In this document: positions 10,965-22,590 of the stretch, in pieces
Position numbering within the stretch: the stretch's first letter is position 1
Layout: the number at the start of each line of letters is the position of its first letter
Origin: Zarea fungicola
Taxonomy: Eukaryota > Ascomycota > Sordariomycetes > Hypocreales > Cordycipitaceae
Direction of reading: 5' to 3'
Assembly: GCA_900169235.1 (NCBI GenBank)
Contig: FWCC01000221.1
Location: 1-64,000, forward strand
DNA length: 64,000 nt
The notes under the pieces: model-generated
The model's database searches: none
Seen by the model: the letters and a program-made list of their open reading frames with translations, nothing else
Told to the model about the DNA's origin: nothing
Translations under genes and position numbers: made by a program

Positions 10965-11861
10965 ATGATGCCCGCCCCCACGCACATGCAAGGCAATATG
11001 CAGGTTCCCGATGAACTCCTCGCCCTCTTTTCGCGTAACCTCACATTCAACCCTGAGCTCCAAGCCACAATAGACAACGAGCAAGCTCAACAGCAGCTTC
11101 TACTAGAACAACAGCATCAACAACTGCTTTTACAGCAGCAACAACTGCTGCAGGAGCAAGAAGCTGCCGCCGCGAGACAGCCAAACTACTCGGCTTCGCA
11201 GCACTACACACACTCGTATCACGTCACAAAGCCACGTAGCCAAGACGTCGAGACGGAAGTTCACACGGCCTTTCAGCGACCCTCGTCTGTACCACTCGAA
11301 GACAACGCTTCTCAGGCGGAAGCCCTACTTCACAGTCACGGCATCGCAGCCGCGCTCCTAACTCCGTCCCAGATCCAGCTGTTCAAAACGGCCGAGGATG
11401 CCCAGAAGCTGCGCCTACTCGAGCTCTGGAGTATTTGCCCACCAAACGGCGCCCAAAACATCCCTGCCCTGGCCTGGAGCAGCACATCGATTGAGCAGGA
11501 GGAGCACCTCGCCCGCGTCCGCTTCCAGAGGGAGCAGCAGCAGCAGCAGCAAGAGACCATCCAGGAGCCACCCATGGAGCAGATTGCTACCGGTCAGTGG
11601 ACGCAGCCCGCCGAGACGGAACCCTACATGACCTCGGGCTACGAGGAGCTCATGCGCCGCGAGAGGGAGCGCGCGGCCGAGCAGAGAGTCGCCAACGCGT
11701 ACTGCCACTTTGGCAACGGTGCGAATAGATACAACAAGGCTGTAGATCCCATCTATCTCGGACCAGACTTTGTCCGCGAACAGCAGCAGATGGACATGGC
11801 TGCGCAGTATGGTGCTTTTGAACAGTTCCGTGCAGCCGATACCATGGACGTTGTCATGTGA
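10965..11861 (+). CDS. Hypothetical Gln-rich protein
   Basis: A single long frame of 298 residues begins at an ATG preceded by ACC. The N-terminal third has a Gln/Leu-rich tract (about residues 40-65) likely to form a coiled coil. The centre contains the ordered-looking segment HSHGIAAALLTPSQIQLFKT followed by WSICPPN. A second Gln run (CAG repeats near 11536-11550) precedes a charged helical stretch, EELMRRERERAAEQRV. There is no signal peptide or membrane segment. I do not recognise a family; a nuclear or regulatory role would be only a guess from composition. An in-frame alternative start exists: ATG-GAG at 10892-10897, a 64-nt intron 10898-10961 with a good CTAAC branch point but a weak GTAGCT donor, then ACC-ATG-ATG, adding Met-Glu-Thr. 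If unspliced, that ATG opens an upstream ORF (10892-11014) overlapping this start. Confidence 0.75.
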   Translation: MMPAPTHMQGNMQVPDELLALFSRNLTFNPELQATIDNEQAQQQLLLEQQHQQLLLQQQQLLQEQEAAAARQPNYSASQHYTHSYHVTKPRSQDVETEVHTAFQRPSSVPLEDNASQAEALLHSHGIAAALLTPSQIQLFKTAEDAQKLRLLELWSICPPNGAQNIPALAWSSTSIEQEEHLARVRFQREQQQQQQETIQEPPMEQIATGQWTQPAETEPYMTSGYEELMRRERERAAEQRVANAYCHFGNGANRYNKAVDPIYLGPDFVREQQQMDMAAQYGAFEQFRAADTMDVVM

Positions 11862-12534
11862 AACAAAAAAAAATTGAGAAAGAAAACACCCACCAACTCA
11901 ATTTCAAAGCTTGCCCTTCGGGGCCTCCCCCCCCCTCTCTTTTTTTTTGATTATAAACGACAAACAACTATCCTTCTTTTATTTTATTTTTTACGTTATG
12001 ACGGCTTTGCACCCATAGCCGTGGCTTTTTGCTATGACAAGAGAACATGAAAGCCGCAGATACCCCAGAGACAAAGGATGATAATGGTGGTGGAAATGAA
12101 CGAGACAAGGATTTCATGTTAGACACTTTTACTGTTTTTTTGTATGCGCTTAGTTGCTGAAGGACAAATACTGAGGGATCCCTCACCACTGCCTCAATGG
12201 TCTTTTCCTCTCTTTTTTCTTATTTCTTATCACACAAGATTATTCTAACGTTTTGCTTCTTTTCCCCCCTTCTGCAGTCATAAGCTGTTTTAGCCTAGCG
12301 AGCTAACCGATTTCTTAGAAATTGTAGTTATTTCGTTTTGTGTTACATATAGAGGTACGTTGCTCAATACACCCAGTTCTACCCCGCGTCTTATATCAAA
12401 CCCAAACTGTGACATCAAATAAGATCCGTGTTGTAATGTTGCACTCTTGGCAACGATATGAAATAATTAAATCTACTCAATTAAATTTCTCAAAAGCGCT
12501 GGTGTATCGTCTATATGTTGGTCAATAAAATGCG
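11862..12534. other. Intergenic region, two converging 3' ends
   Basis: 3' flanks of the Gln-rich gene and of RanGAP. It is AT-rich with T and C homopolymers near 11930-11990 and has only short meaningless ORFs. I see no gene or RNA. Confidence 0.5.
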
Positions 12535-13847
12535 TTAAATGCCCGTCTTCTCCAGCTTCTTGGCCAAGTCATCCACATTCTTGTCCTTCACCTGCACAGA
12601 TGGCTCCTCTTGAGCCTCCTCGGCCTCCTTGATAAGCTTCTCAGCGCGCTCCTCGACCGTAACGTTCTCTTCCTCTTCTTCCTCCTCCTCCTCCTCATCA
12701 CTCTCGTCCTCAAGATCGCTCAGGCTATCCACACCCCACTCATCCTCGACAACAACGTCTCCCGCAATAGCCTCTTTGCGCTCGTCAAGGAGCTCCTGCA
12801 GAGAGCTAATGTTCTCATCGTCCTCGGAGAACTTGTTGCCATTGAGCTCGATGCGCTTCAGCGCGGGGAGCGCACTCTCGGCAGCGGTGGCGAAGACCTT
12901 GAGGCCGGCCGCTGTGATGTCGTTGAACTGCAGGCGCAGCGTCTCCAGCTTGGTGTTCTTGCCCTGCGCGAGGGCCTCGGCCAGGAGCACGCCGCCTTTC
13001 CCGCTAAGCAGGCAGTCGCCGACGCCGAGCTCGCGGATGGCCGTCCAGCCGGGCGCGACCGCAGCCAGGGCCTTGGAGCCCATGAGCGTAAAAGTGTTGT
13101 CCTGGAGGTCGAGCACCTGCAGCTCCGTGTTGTGCTTGAGGCCCTCACTGATGAGGTGGCTGATGCCCTCCTGGCGGATGCCGTTTTGCACCATTTTAAT
13201 CTCCTTGATCTTGTTGTGCAGGCTATACGTCTTTGCCCAGGCCGTCATGCTGCCGTTCTCGAGGCGGTTGCGGCCGCAGATGACCGTCTCAAGGTCGGGC
13301 ACCGTCTGTCCGGCCTTGCGGGCGGCTTCCTTCTTGGCGTGCAGCTCCGTGAGCGCATCAGCAATCAGGATGCCGGCGTGGGGGCCGAGGCCGTTGTTGT
13401 TGAGGTACAGGTGTTGTAGCGGCACGTGGGCGGCGAGGAAGGCAACGAGCGGCGCCTGTGTGTTGAGTCCAAATGCGTTGTCGTTGACATTGATTGTGTG
13501 CAGATTTGGAAGGTTGAGAATCGAGGTGAGAAGATGGGAAAGGGCGTCGGGGATTTCAGAGAGGAGGCGAGCGGTGAAGATGTCGGCGAGGTTGGCAACC
13601 TAGAGGGTTTGTTAGTACAAGCTGCGTTCTTTGCGTCGTCTCGGTTCCTCCTTACCTTGAGGTTCTTCTTTGTGGCTAGAACTTCGCCGAGGACCTTGCA
13701 GGCCTCAATACCCAAACTGTTGCCCAAAAGGCGCACCTCTTCCACGTCGTTGGTGCGAAGGTCTGCAATGTGAGGCTCGACGTCCGCAGCGGTGGTCAGT
13801 TTCAGACCCTTTCCCTCGAGGGAGAAGATTTTCTTCGAGTCAGACAT
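12535..13847 (-). CDS. RNA1: Ran GTPase-activating protein 1 (Rna1/RanGAP)
   Basis: Two exons, 13847-13656 and 13599-12535, with a 56-nt intron, give 418 residues. The protein begins with a strand-turn segment (KKIFSLEGKGLKLTT) and continues with regular leucine-rich repeats of the RanGAP type, such as LQHLYLNNNGLGPHAG, LETVICGRNRLENGS and LQVLDLQDNTFTLMGS. GRNRLENGS is the region that carries the Asn and Arg residues used by the family to stimulate GTP hydrolysis on Ran. An acidic tail (Glu/Asp run, about residues 335-360) follows, as in the yeast protein. It acts in the cytoplasm and keeps Ran in its GDP form, which sets the direction of nuclear transport. Its promoter is shared with the divergent cytochrome c1 gene. 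Long antisense frames over this gene are artefacts of its GC-rich codon use. Confidence 0.95.
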
Positions 13848-14481
13848 GATGGAAGATATTCTCTATAAAGGTGTACACAAAGCCGACAAGGAAGATCAAA
13901 ATAAGAACTGTGAAATAATATCCCAATCGTTTTTGTGGTACAAGTTTAGGCAGTTTGGCGGGGGAGGGGCAGCAAGCGCAAAGGTGCAGTTTTGTAACAG
14001 GCCCTGCGTCAGCCACAGAATGCCAGGACGAACCGCCATCTCCAGGGCAGCGAGAAATTGAGGCGGGTCTGATGCTGTGGCTAGTGCAGGCTTTAATTTA
14101 CCAGTACGGAGTACCTAGCTTTAGTTATCTTGGGTTGGTGGGTTACCACTGTGCAGGGCCTTTTGCTCTCGTTTTTTCGGGCTTGCTCTTGACGCCTGAG
14201 GCGGTCAGGCAGTGGCTTTTCTAGAAGCTGTAGCTTCTCATGGCAGTAACTGGTCACAGAAGACCAGAAAAATGGGGCGTGCTGTTGTTTGCGAGAGTTC
14301 CCGACACGTGACCTGGGCCAATCAGCGTCGGCCCATTTCGGAAACGCTGGATTTTCTCGAGGCTCAATGATCCTCTCCTGGTGAGCCCTTTCGACGTTCC
14401 CGACCCCCGAGATCGAATTCCATTCCCACACCCCGACCCTGATCGCGGTTCCTTCTGCGGTTACGATCCAACTTGCTAACC
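13848..14481. promoter_or_regulatory. Divergent promoter between RanGAP and cytochrome c1
   Basis: A 634-nt shared upstream region. It contains CAGTACGGAGTACC at 14100-14113, part of a TACGGAGTA-type motif seen again at about 44668-44681, and a CCAAT box (GGGCCAATCAGCG) near 14316-14328, about 160 nt before the cytochrome c1 start. CCAAT/HAP control of cytochrome c1 would fit a respiratory gene. No further gene is seen. Confidence 0.45.
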
Positions 14482-15792
14482 ATGCTGGCGAGATCCTGCT
14501 TCCGCGCCCCGCGCGCCGTCAATGGGCTGCGCAATGCCGCCGTCAACGTCACAAAGGTACAGATTATCACCTGAGCCTCCACGAGCTGCAGTCCAGCTCC
14601 GCCAATTGCCGAGGGACCAACAACGCCTCGCCAATGCATCGAATCCATTCTCTCGAGTCAATACTAGGACATTTTATATTACAATTGGGTGCTAATTTAT
14701 CTTGTTTTCATCTAGCGTGCTGCTTCCACCAGCTCGGGTGCTGGCCAAGCCGGCCGCCTGAACTTGTCCGCCATTACCTCGACCACCCTCGCCGTCGGCT
14801 CCATTGCCTGGTACTACCATCTCTACGGACTTCCTGTGGCCCATGCCATGACTCCTGCTGAGGAAGGGTACGTAATTTGCTCCTCAATTCGACCACGCTG
14901 CAACACCGTCATACGCCTCGGCTATTGTGCGGCATAAACCTGTCAAACCTTTTGATTTTATATATTCGACCCCAAGTAACTAACCATTGACGAACAGCCT
15001 TCACCCTACCAAATATCCCTGGGTTCACCAGCAATGGTTCAAGACTTTTGACCACCAGGCGTAAGAGAAAAAGAATCAAACGCCCCATTTACTGCTTAGA
15101 CGTGTACTAACCTAGGTAGTCTTCGCCGTGGTTTCCAAGTCTATCAGGAGGTTTGCGCCAGCTGCCACTCTCTGGAGCGTGTCCCCTACCGTACCCTTGT
15201 CGGCACTGTCCTCACTGTCGACGAAGCCAAGGCTCTTGCCGAAGAGAACGAGTACCCTGGCGAGCCCAACGAGCAGGGTGAAATTGAGATGCGCCCCGGT
15301 AAGCTCGCCGACTACATCCCTTCGCCATACAAGAACGAAGAAGCTGCCCGTTTCGCCAACAATGGTGCCCTCCCTCCGGATCTGAGCCTGATTATCAAGG
15401 CCCGTCATGGCGGATGCGACTACATCTTCAGTCTGCTCACTGGTTACCCCGAAGAGGTCCCTGCCGGTGCCCAGGTCGCTGAGGGCATGAACTTCAACCC
15501 CTACTTCCCCGGTACCGGTATCGCCATGGCCCGTGTCCTGTACGACGGCCTCGTCGAGTATGAAGACGGCACCCCAGCCTCGACCTCTCAGATGGCGAAG
15601 GACGTTGTCGAGTTCCTCAACTGGGCCGCGGAGCCCGAGATGGACGACCGCAAGAAGATGGGCATGAAGGTCCTGGTGGTCACTGCCTCGCTATGGGCTC
15701 TTAGTGTCTGGGTCAAGCGGTACAAGTGGGCTTGGCTCAAGTCGAGAAAGCTCGCGTACGAACCCCCTGCCGAGAGCAAGGTTCGCCGATAA
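14482..15792 (+). CDS. CYT1: Cytochrome c1, heme protein of respiratory complex III
   Basis: Four exons, 14482-14556, 14716-14867, 14998-15060 and 15120-15792, give 320 residues. The N terminus ([13 protein letters not shown]) is an arginine-rich mitochondrial presequence, followed by a hydrophobic sorting segment ([19 protein letters not shown]) typical of the bipartite signal for the intermembrane space. The covalent heme site VCASCH follows the last junction, and [13 protein letters not shown] carries the axial methionine. A single C-terminal anchor ([15 protein letters not shown]) is followed by a basic matrix tail. The protein passes electrons from the Rieske iron-sulfur centre to cytochrome c. 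The three introns (159, 130 and 59 nt) lie around the presequence and the heme exon, and all are GT-AG. Identity is certain from the heme motif, the anchor and overall length. Confidence 0.96.
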
Positions 15793-17774
15793 AAGAATAG
15801 GTCCTTTTTTTGTCCGCACACGCCACAAAATAATTGTTTGAGCGTCGTTTGTATTACTAGTCGCCCCGCTAGAGCATATGTTTTCTTGGAGGCGAGTAGA
15901 AAAAGAGTGGGATGGCAGGGAGCTGAAATGAAGGGTTAGAGTGTAAATCAGATGAACCATTTTCAATACTTTACTTTGTCGTTATCATCTCTGTGCATTT
16001 TTTTTTTTTTAAATTCCAAACCTCTTGGGGCTCTCTGAGGATTTCTGAAGCTTGCTGCAAAGGCAGACAGGCGAACTGCCAGTATGCTGCAACCTGGCGG
16101 GCTACAGTTAGCTTACCTCTGTTCCATTTATTGTTAGACGTAAGCGAGTGGTCGGTCGGCGTCTTTTGCTGCTTCAGAGTATAGAAGATCGACATTCTTT
16201 GCCGCTTCGGGGTGAAGAAGTTCGGCTTCACTTGCTGCCTGGCAGCGCAGAAGCTCGTCGATACATTCAGCGTTTTGACTCCTCTCCTACTGATTTATTT
16301 GCTGCTCAACCACCCTCATCATGAGTTCGGCGTCAAAGAGCGTCGTTGCTTTGCGTACCAAGCCTCTGCAAAGGGCATGCAAAAACAAAAAGTAGACACC
16401 GAGCAGGACAACAACTGCTGTGTTGGTACTGTCCACTCGACCATTTTGCAACTGCAATTGCTAATGTTACTACAGTAGTAGCACTGCTCCTGCTATTGTT
16501 CGTGATTTCGTAACTGTGCTAAAATGGAGAGATTAAAAGGGTAATTGTTAATGCTGGACAGGAACAGTGTTTTATCTTGATCTGATTTATTCTGTTGAGA
16601 AACGAAGGAGCAGCCATTGCCACGGCTGCATGCGTTGGCCTCGGAAACAGCTGCTGAAGTATGAAAAATTTGGCTAGTAAATGATCAAGTAACAAAGTCG
16701 GACTGTGACGTTCCGGCCAGCTAGAGAGAGTGAGCCCGCCTGAGATTAGCTATAAGAAATAGAAGCTTAATCAAATGCGAGCTACGAGTAGACCATTAAT
16801 TAATAATCACTGTAAAAAGTCGAAGTTATACATCGCGAGTACTAGATAGTTACCTCAACCCTGTGGATTTATCAGTGCCGGCAAGGTATGCGAATGGATG
16901 TGCCGGGTTGAATGTCAGCGTACTTTTACTCCATAGAGTAATAAGGATCATTGGACAGCGAGCTGGCCAGCACGCAGTAGCCCCAGACAGGTTTCCTTAT
17001 ATGACTTTCACCAATCACTACATCGCACAGGTCTGTTTTTTTTTTTTTTAATCTTGGTCAAAAAGCTTCTGTAGGACATTTGCGTCCATGTCAATGACGG
17101 AATCACGCCCATTGAGAGGTGCCAGCAGCCAAGACTGGCGAGTGAGACTGTAATGCTGTTCAATGGTGCTTACGGTTAGTTACCCAATTTTGTTCAATTT
17201 CATTTAGCATAACTATGCGCTGATGAATTGACACCCGTGGCGAAATTGATATGTGGAACAAGAAACCATAACGTAAATTCCGGCGTTCATTGGTTGATTT
17301 GGGGGGTTGGCATGCTGGTTGCTGGCCGTGCGCCTTTCAACAGGTGCACTGTACTGCACTGTTCCATCCTTGCCCGCTTCTTGCACCAACCAAGCATTTG
17401 GTCTGGAAGGTGGCGAACTCCGGCTCCACGGTGTCAACCGCTGGCGGACCAGACACCACGATTCGACATCCTACCAATTCCCCATCACCGCAGATCTTCG
17501 CCGTTGGGGTTTTATACACACTCTCTTTGTATCCTACAATGATTAAGTCTTGGTAGAAACACCCGGAGACCTCGACAAAGAGCGCCAGTCAAATCTTGCC
17601 GCACCCCGGGCTGCATCGGGGGTAGCCGACGATATACAAGCGGCAGCCTTGGCTGAACTGCTTCACAACGCACAATAGCGGTGTTGCTATTAATCACGCT
17701 CGTTTCTGCCATTTCAACCTTGATCAATAAACTTTTGCATTTTAGTTTTTACTTATACCCAATTTCAATTTATC
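15793..17774. other. Intergenic region between cytochrome c1 and MoCo sulfurase
   Basis: About 2 kb without a supported gene. ORFs are under 105 residues, overlap in several frames and show no motif. Homopolymer T runs occur at 15998-16010 and 17037-17050. The short phrases near 16160 and 16200 containing GCTTCRG and GAAG are locally repetitive but too short to name. No tRNA or rRNA was found. Confidence 0.5.
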
Positions 17775-20294
17775 ATGATTTCAGATACAGATTCCGGCTA
17801 CAATGAGGCCGTCGACGAATTCAGAGATCGGCAGTTTCCGATGCTCAAGGGTATGAGCAAGACACGATGAAATATGTCTTCAAACGACAGGCTGATTTTT
17901 ATGGCAGATTCAATATATCTCGACCATGCGGGGTCAACCTTGCCATCAAAGGCACTTATGGACGCATTTTCGTCCGAATTGACTTCTGTCCTCTATGGAA
18001 ACCCTCACTCGGGCTCGCTTCCGTCTCAGCTCTCAGCAGATCAAATCGACGATGTCCGGCTACGGCTGATGGAGTTTTTCAATGCGGATACCGAGGACTA
18101 TGACCTTGTTTTTGTCGCCAACGCAACGGCGGGCGTGAAAATGGTGCTGGAGAGCTTGCGACACACTCCTGGCGGATTCAATTACGCGTATCACCAGGCC
18201 TGTCACACAAGCCTCATCGGCGTCCGTGAAGAGGCGGCACACAGCATATGCATAAATGATGCACAAGTCCAGCAATGGATGAAAGGAATCAAACTATTTC
18301 AACACACTGCACCGTCTACCACGCTCTTCTCCTATACCGCGCAATCCCACATGAATGGTCGGCGATATCCACTATCCTGGGCCAAGGGCGTCAAGCAAGC
18401 AAGTCACAGCACAGTGTACACCCTGTTGGATGCCGCCTCATTTGGAGCGACTTCTCCTTTGGACATGTCGCATCCTGATTTTGCGGCTGATTTTGTTGTA
18501 GTAAGCCTCTACAAAATATTTGGGTTTCCGGACCTCGGCGTCCTGCTCGTACGGAAATCGGCCCAGCCTTTGCTCGACCAACGCAAGTACTTTGGAGGCG
18601 GAACAGTTGATATGGTCGTGTGTGTCAAGGAACAATGGCACGCTCGAAAATCCACCTTTTTGCATCAACGCCTCGAGGATGGCACGTTACCGTTTCACAA
18701 TATTGTAGCCGCGGGGATAGCGTTAAACACATACGCCTCCTTATTTGGCTCCATGCACGCTGTCTCGAAGCACACGGCATATCTGACGAATCGTCTCCAT
18801 ACTGGCCTGGAAAGCCTACGGCATGGCAATGGACGGCAGGTATGCCAATTATATACAGGCCACTCACCATCTGAGCTTGGCACCGGCCCGGTGGTTTCTT
18901 TCAACCTAAAAAGTTATCTAGGCGCGTGGATAGGTCTGATGGAATTTGAGAAGCTCGCCATCATACAAAAAGTCCATGTACGAACAGGAGGTCTTTGCAG
19001 CCCTGGAGATATCGCGACAGCCCTTGAGCTGGAACCCTGGGAAATGAAGAAGAATTTCTCGGCAGGTTTGCGCTGTGGAGTCGACAGCGATGTGATGAAT
19101 GGAAAGCCTGTTGGCGTCATTCGTGCAAGCTTTGGAGCCATGAGTACCAAGGCTGATGTTGACAGCTTTCTCGACTTCATTCGAGAATTCTTCGTCGAAG
19201 CTTGTCCTCCACAGTTACAGGAAGACGTGCAGGGAGACGTGCCAGTTTTAGATACCATGGGGGAAAGAACCCTACTTTGCGTCAAAGCCATTACTGTATA
19301 CCCGATTAAGAGTTGCGGTGGATTTGCGGTACCGTCTGGGATGGACTGGAATGTGCGGTCTGAAGGCCTTGCATGGGATCGCGAATGGTGTCTGTTGCAC
19401 CGAGGCTCTGGCCAGGCACTGAGTCAAAAGAGATATCCGCGCATGGCCCTTTTGCATCCGACCCTCGATTTTGACGCAGGCGTTTTGCGGATAGATTATA
19501 TTGGCTCCAATAGTTTGCAGTCCGTTTCTGTACCACTTTCCGCCGACCCATCTCAACTGGAGCCAAGTTTTCGACAGACCAAGTCCAGGGTTTGCGGCGA
19601 AGAAATCACAGCGCAAACTTACCACTCTGAAGAGCTGAACAGTTTCTTCTCTGAAGCGCTCGGCGTGTCCTGTGTGCTAGCGAGATTTCCACCAGGGGGC
19701 CGCGGCCTGAGCAGCCGTCTCAACAAGGCCAAGATGCAGAAACACCAACAAGCCGACACAGCGCAGCGCATATTGCCTGGATCGTTCCCCGACGACGTTC
19801 CATCGCCACCTGACTCGGACTCTGAATTTCAGAAACCGCAAGTACAGACGAAGATTCTCCTGGCAAACGAAAGCCCTATTCTTATGATTCACACAGCCAG
19901 TGTTGACGCTCTCAACGAGGCGATTCAGCAGCATGGTGGTCTTGTTGCCACAATAGCGTCTTTCCGGGCCAATATTGTTTTGGGAAATTCATCGGATGGT
20001 CAACAGCGGCAGCTACCCGCATATTCAGAGGATACATGGCATAAAGTCCGTATTGGCATGCAGACTTTTTCGCTCTTGGGTGCGTGCAGACGGTGTCAAA
20101 TGGTTTGTGTGGATCAAGAAACAGGGGAACGAAAGCAGGAACCATTGGCTACGCTGTCAAAGACGAGGCGATTTAATGGTAAGATTTATTTTGGGGCGCA
20201 TATGAAGCACGATGCCCCTATTGTGAGCCGCCCTTCGCGGGAGAATCAGCATCCTACGATTCGGGTCGGTGAGCAAGTCATCGTAGACAGCTGA
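17775..20294 (+). CDS. hxB: Molybdenum cofactor sulfurase (HxB / Mocos type)
   Basis: Two exons, 17775-17850 and 17908-20294, give 820 residues, the usual length. The N-terminal half is a class V aminotransferase (NifS-like) domain beginning DSIYLDHAGSTLPSKAL. The PLP-binding lysine is Lys228 in SLYKIFGFPDLG, and the persulfide-forming cysteine is probably Cys389 in VRTGGLCSPGD. The C-terminal part is a MOSC domain with its beta-barrel extension: VYPIKSCGGFAVP opens it and LLGACRRCQMVCVD lies near its end. The enzyme takes sulfur from cysteine and sulfurates the Mo cofactor of xanthine dehydrogenase and aldehyde oxidase, so it is needed for purine breakdown. The first exon is only 76 nt and its splice completes Asp26. 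The loop after the catalytic Cys reads SPGDIATAL rather than the more usual NPGACQ type, a small deviation. Confidence 0.95.
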
Positions 20295-21053
20295 TCAGGA
20301 TTGTAACTCTATGTATAGTATGATAATGTTTAGCCTTGAAATAAATATCTTATGACTGGAAACTTAACCAGCTCCCGATTTACAGCAGACCATAGGACTT
20401 TGATAGATTTAATACATGCGCATCTGGTATTGAGAAGCTATACAAGAGCCCACGCAACTGGCAACGAAACCTCACTGCGGAGATGTGGCACTGTAGCATC
20501 CGATTACTTTTGAAAAACAAGGAACTGCGAGGCAACCTCTGCGATCGCAATGCTCCTACGCAAGGCATCGAAACATATTCAACCAGGACACATTTATGAG
20601 TACTCTGACTAAAACAGATGCACGGTGGGGCCGAACATAACTTGGATTCATAATGTGTATGACCTTGAAATGTAACCAAATATATCCAAATAGCTCGGAA
20701 TTCAACCCGAGGTAGTTGAATTATTCTGTTTCCCGCTCTGCGTCTGTTGATTGGTTGATTTAGGTTGGGTAGAGTATTTCATTACTGCTGCTGTTCCACA
20801 GCTTTAAAGCGCCCAGCCCTTAGTCAGTTTTCGCAGGATCGGAAAATTGATGCAGAGCATTCTACACTTGAATCACTTAATGTGTAGGCTTGGCTTTTGA
20901 CTGCCAACGGCTACTGGTTCTAAAAGCTATTGAGTCACGGAGGGGTTCTCTGGTAATCCACTTCCCCAAATGATATATTAAATGGTCACTGCTTGACTCA
21001 CCAATTCGCTAACACATAATAACTAATGCCTCGCTGTAAAATGAAAAGCCAAA
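20295..21053. other. Intergenic region, converging 3' ends
   Basis: 3' flanks of the MoCo sulfurase gene and of the minus-strand 476-aa orphan. Sequence is AT-rich with no convincing ORF; the longest frame (20380-20679, minus) has no motif and no likely start context. Confidence 0.5.
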
Positions 21054-22590
21054 TCATTCAAATGAGGTCAAAACATCGTCAAGGCGTCTTTTCTTATTAG
21101 CCTTTAACGATAGCTTACGGGGTCTTGGTGCAGGTGTTCCATTCGCTTTCTCTGCAGCAGCGCTCTTCTCCACAGTAGATTTCCCGTTTATAATGGCCGG
21201 TCTAGTGAAAGTGAGCCGCCTAGTCGAGAATAAACCCTGGCTGATATATGATGGCTTGCTAGAGATGCCGTCCCGGCCGCTGTGTCCGAGAAACAACGAC
21301 GCCATTGGCCTTGACGGGAGCACAAATGGTCCGGCTATAGCTTGCTGCCCCGACCCGTGGAAATCATGGCTGTTGTCCTCGAGGTCACGGTCGTCACTGA
21401 GCTGTCCAATCAAGGAATATAGCCAAAATGCCCAGGCCTCGAATGCGATACCATGGCAAAATTTGACTTCCCGCAGCACGGTGTCTGGATTCCAGGAGTG
21501 CTGTTTCGTAACCTTGGCCGGGTCTGTGAGGTAGTCGACAAGTTGCGGTGCTTCGCCGTGTGGTACGAGTTTCAGCGCGCACCGCGAATCGCAGCAGAAG
21601 GAGATGAGATCAGTGTCGATGCTGCGGCAGAGACTAGAGATTCTCTGCGTCGGTTGTTCGTCGCTCGGCAGAAGGAGCAGCAGAGAACGCAGGATGGACG
21701 AGTCATCATTCCGTGTGGCGTGCTCCGAAACTCGCCAGCCCGTAGAGGATGCCACTTCGTACACAGTGTCCCAATCATCTTTGGCGCCCATGATGTCGTA
21801 GAGCACAAGAGAAGGAAACTTGGAGGCCCATCTCAGGGAGGCCTGGGTAACAGTTTGATGACCCCATATTTTCAATATCCGCATTAGGGGGAAGGGATCT
21901 TCCGCGTCGGCCCAGCCTCTGATCAAACGGTCACTTATCTGGGGGTACGCCGCTTGCATGCCATCGGATGGCTTGATGAGCTCTAGTACACCCAAGTTTT
22001 TCATGTCGGCCAGCGACAAGAGCTCGGGGGCTGTAAAGGGACAGTCGCCGCTGATGGTGATGTGTGTGATGAATTGAACAGAGGCCGACGAAAGTGGTTG
22101 CGTGTATAATTTCAGCTCGTCTTTTGGACGGCAGATATGCTGGCGAAAGCGGTACAAGCCGAGTGTCCGGTCCTCGTCCTCTGCTGATAGTATGTGCGAG
22201 AAGACCGTCCAAGCTTGCAAGCAAACGCCTCTGCCAATAATATTAGTGGATGCACGATAGACAATAAGTAAAATCGGCAATGCAGCTCTCTACATAGCGA
22301 CCAAACAGAGAAAACACCCAGCGGTCAACGACGAACCTCACTTCTAAAAACCGCCACAGGCGCCAAAGTAATCGTGCCGGGAGAGGCTCCAGATGGTGTT
22401 TTGTTAACAGACCTGCATTTTTAGCAGCCGAGCTTATTGCCATATCGACGAGCGAACGTGCGCCACGGACGTTGGGGGGTTTCTGGTAATTGAATGGCTG
22501 CTTGCGCGACCAGTCGAGGCCGCCCGCCGACGGCAAACGGGCTGCCATGGTCCATTCTCGAAAGACTTGCCCGGATTCCTTTTCAAACAT
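21054..22590 (-). CDS. Hypothetical protein, 476 residues
   Basis: Two exons, 22590-22337 and 22230-21054, give 476 residues. The donor is GTTCGT and the 106-nt intron ends in GGCAG; the junction joins RFLEVR to GVCLQAWTVF. The N-terminal part contains LVDMAISSAAKNAGLL and LEPLPARLLWRLWRFLE. The second resembles the amphipathic start of F-box or leucine-rich-repeat proteins. The middle has repeat-like phrases such as ITHITISGDCPFTAPELLSL and LGVLELIKPSDG, consistent with irregular leucine-rich repeats. The C terminus is basic (KLSLKANKKRRLDD), possibly a nuclear localisation signal. No enzyme motif, signal peptide or membrane helix is seen. I do not recognise a named family. A second Met (residue 15, MAARLPSAGG) could be the start instead. 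Confidence 0.72.

Noticed and set aside
12610..13603. Long plus-strand frames over RanGAP
   Set aside because: They are antisense to a confident leucine-rich repeat gene and the text is low-complexity.
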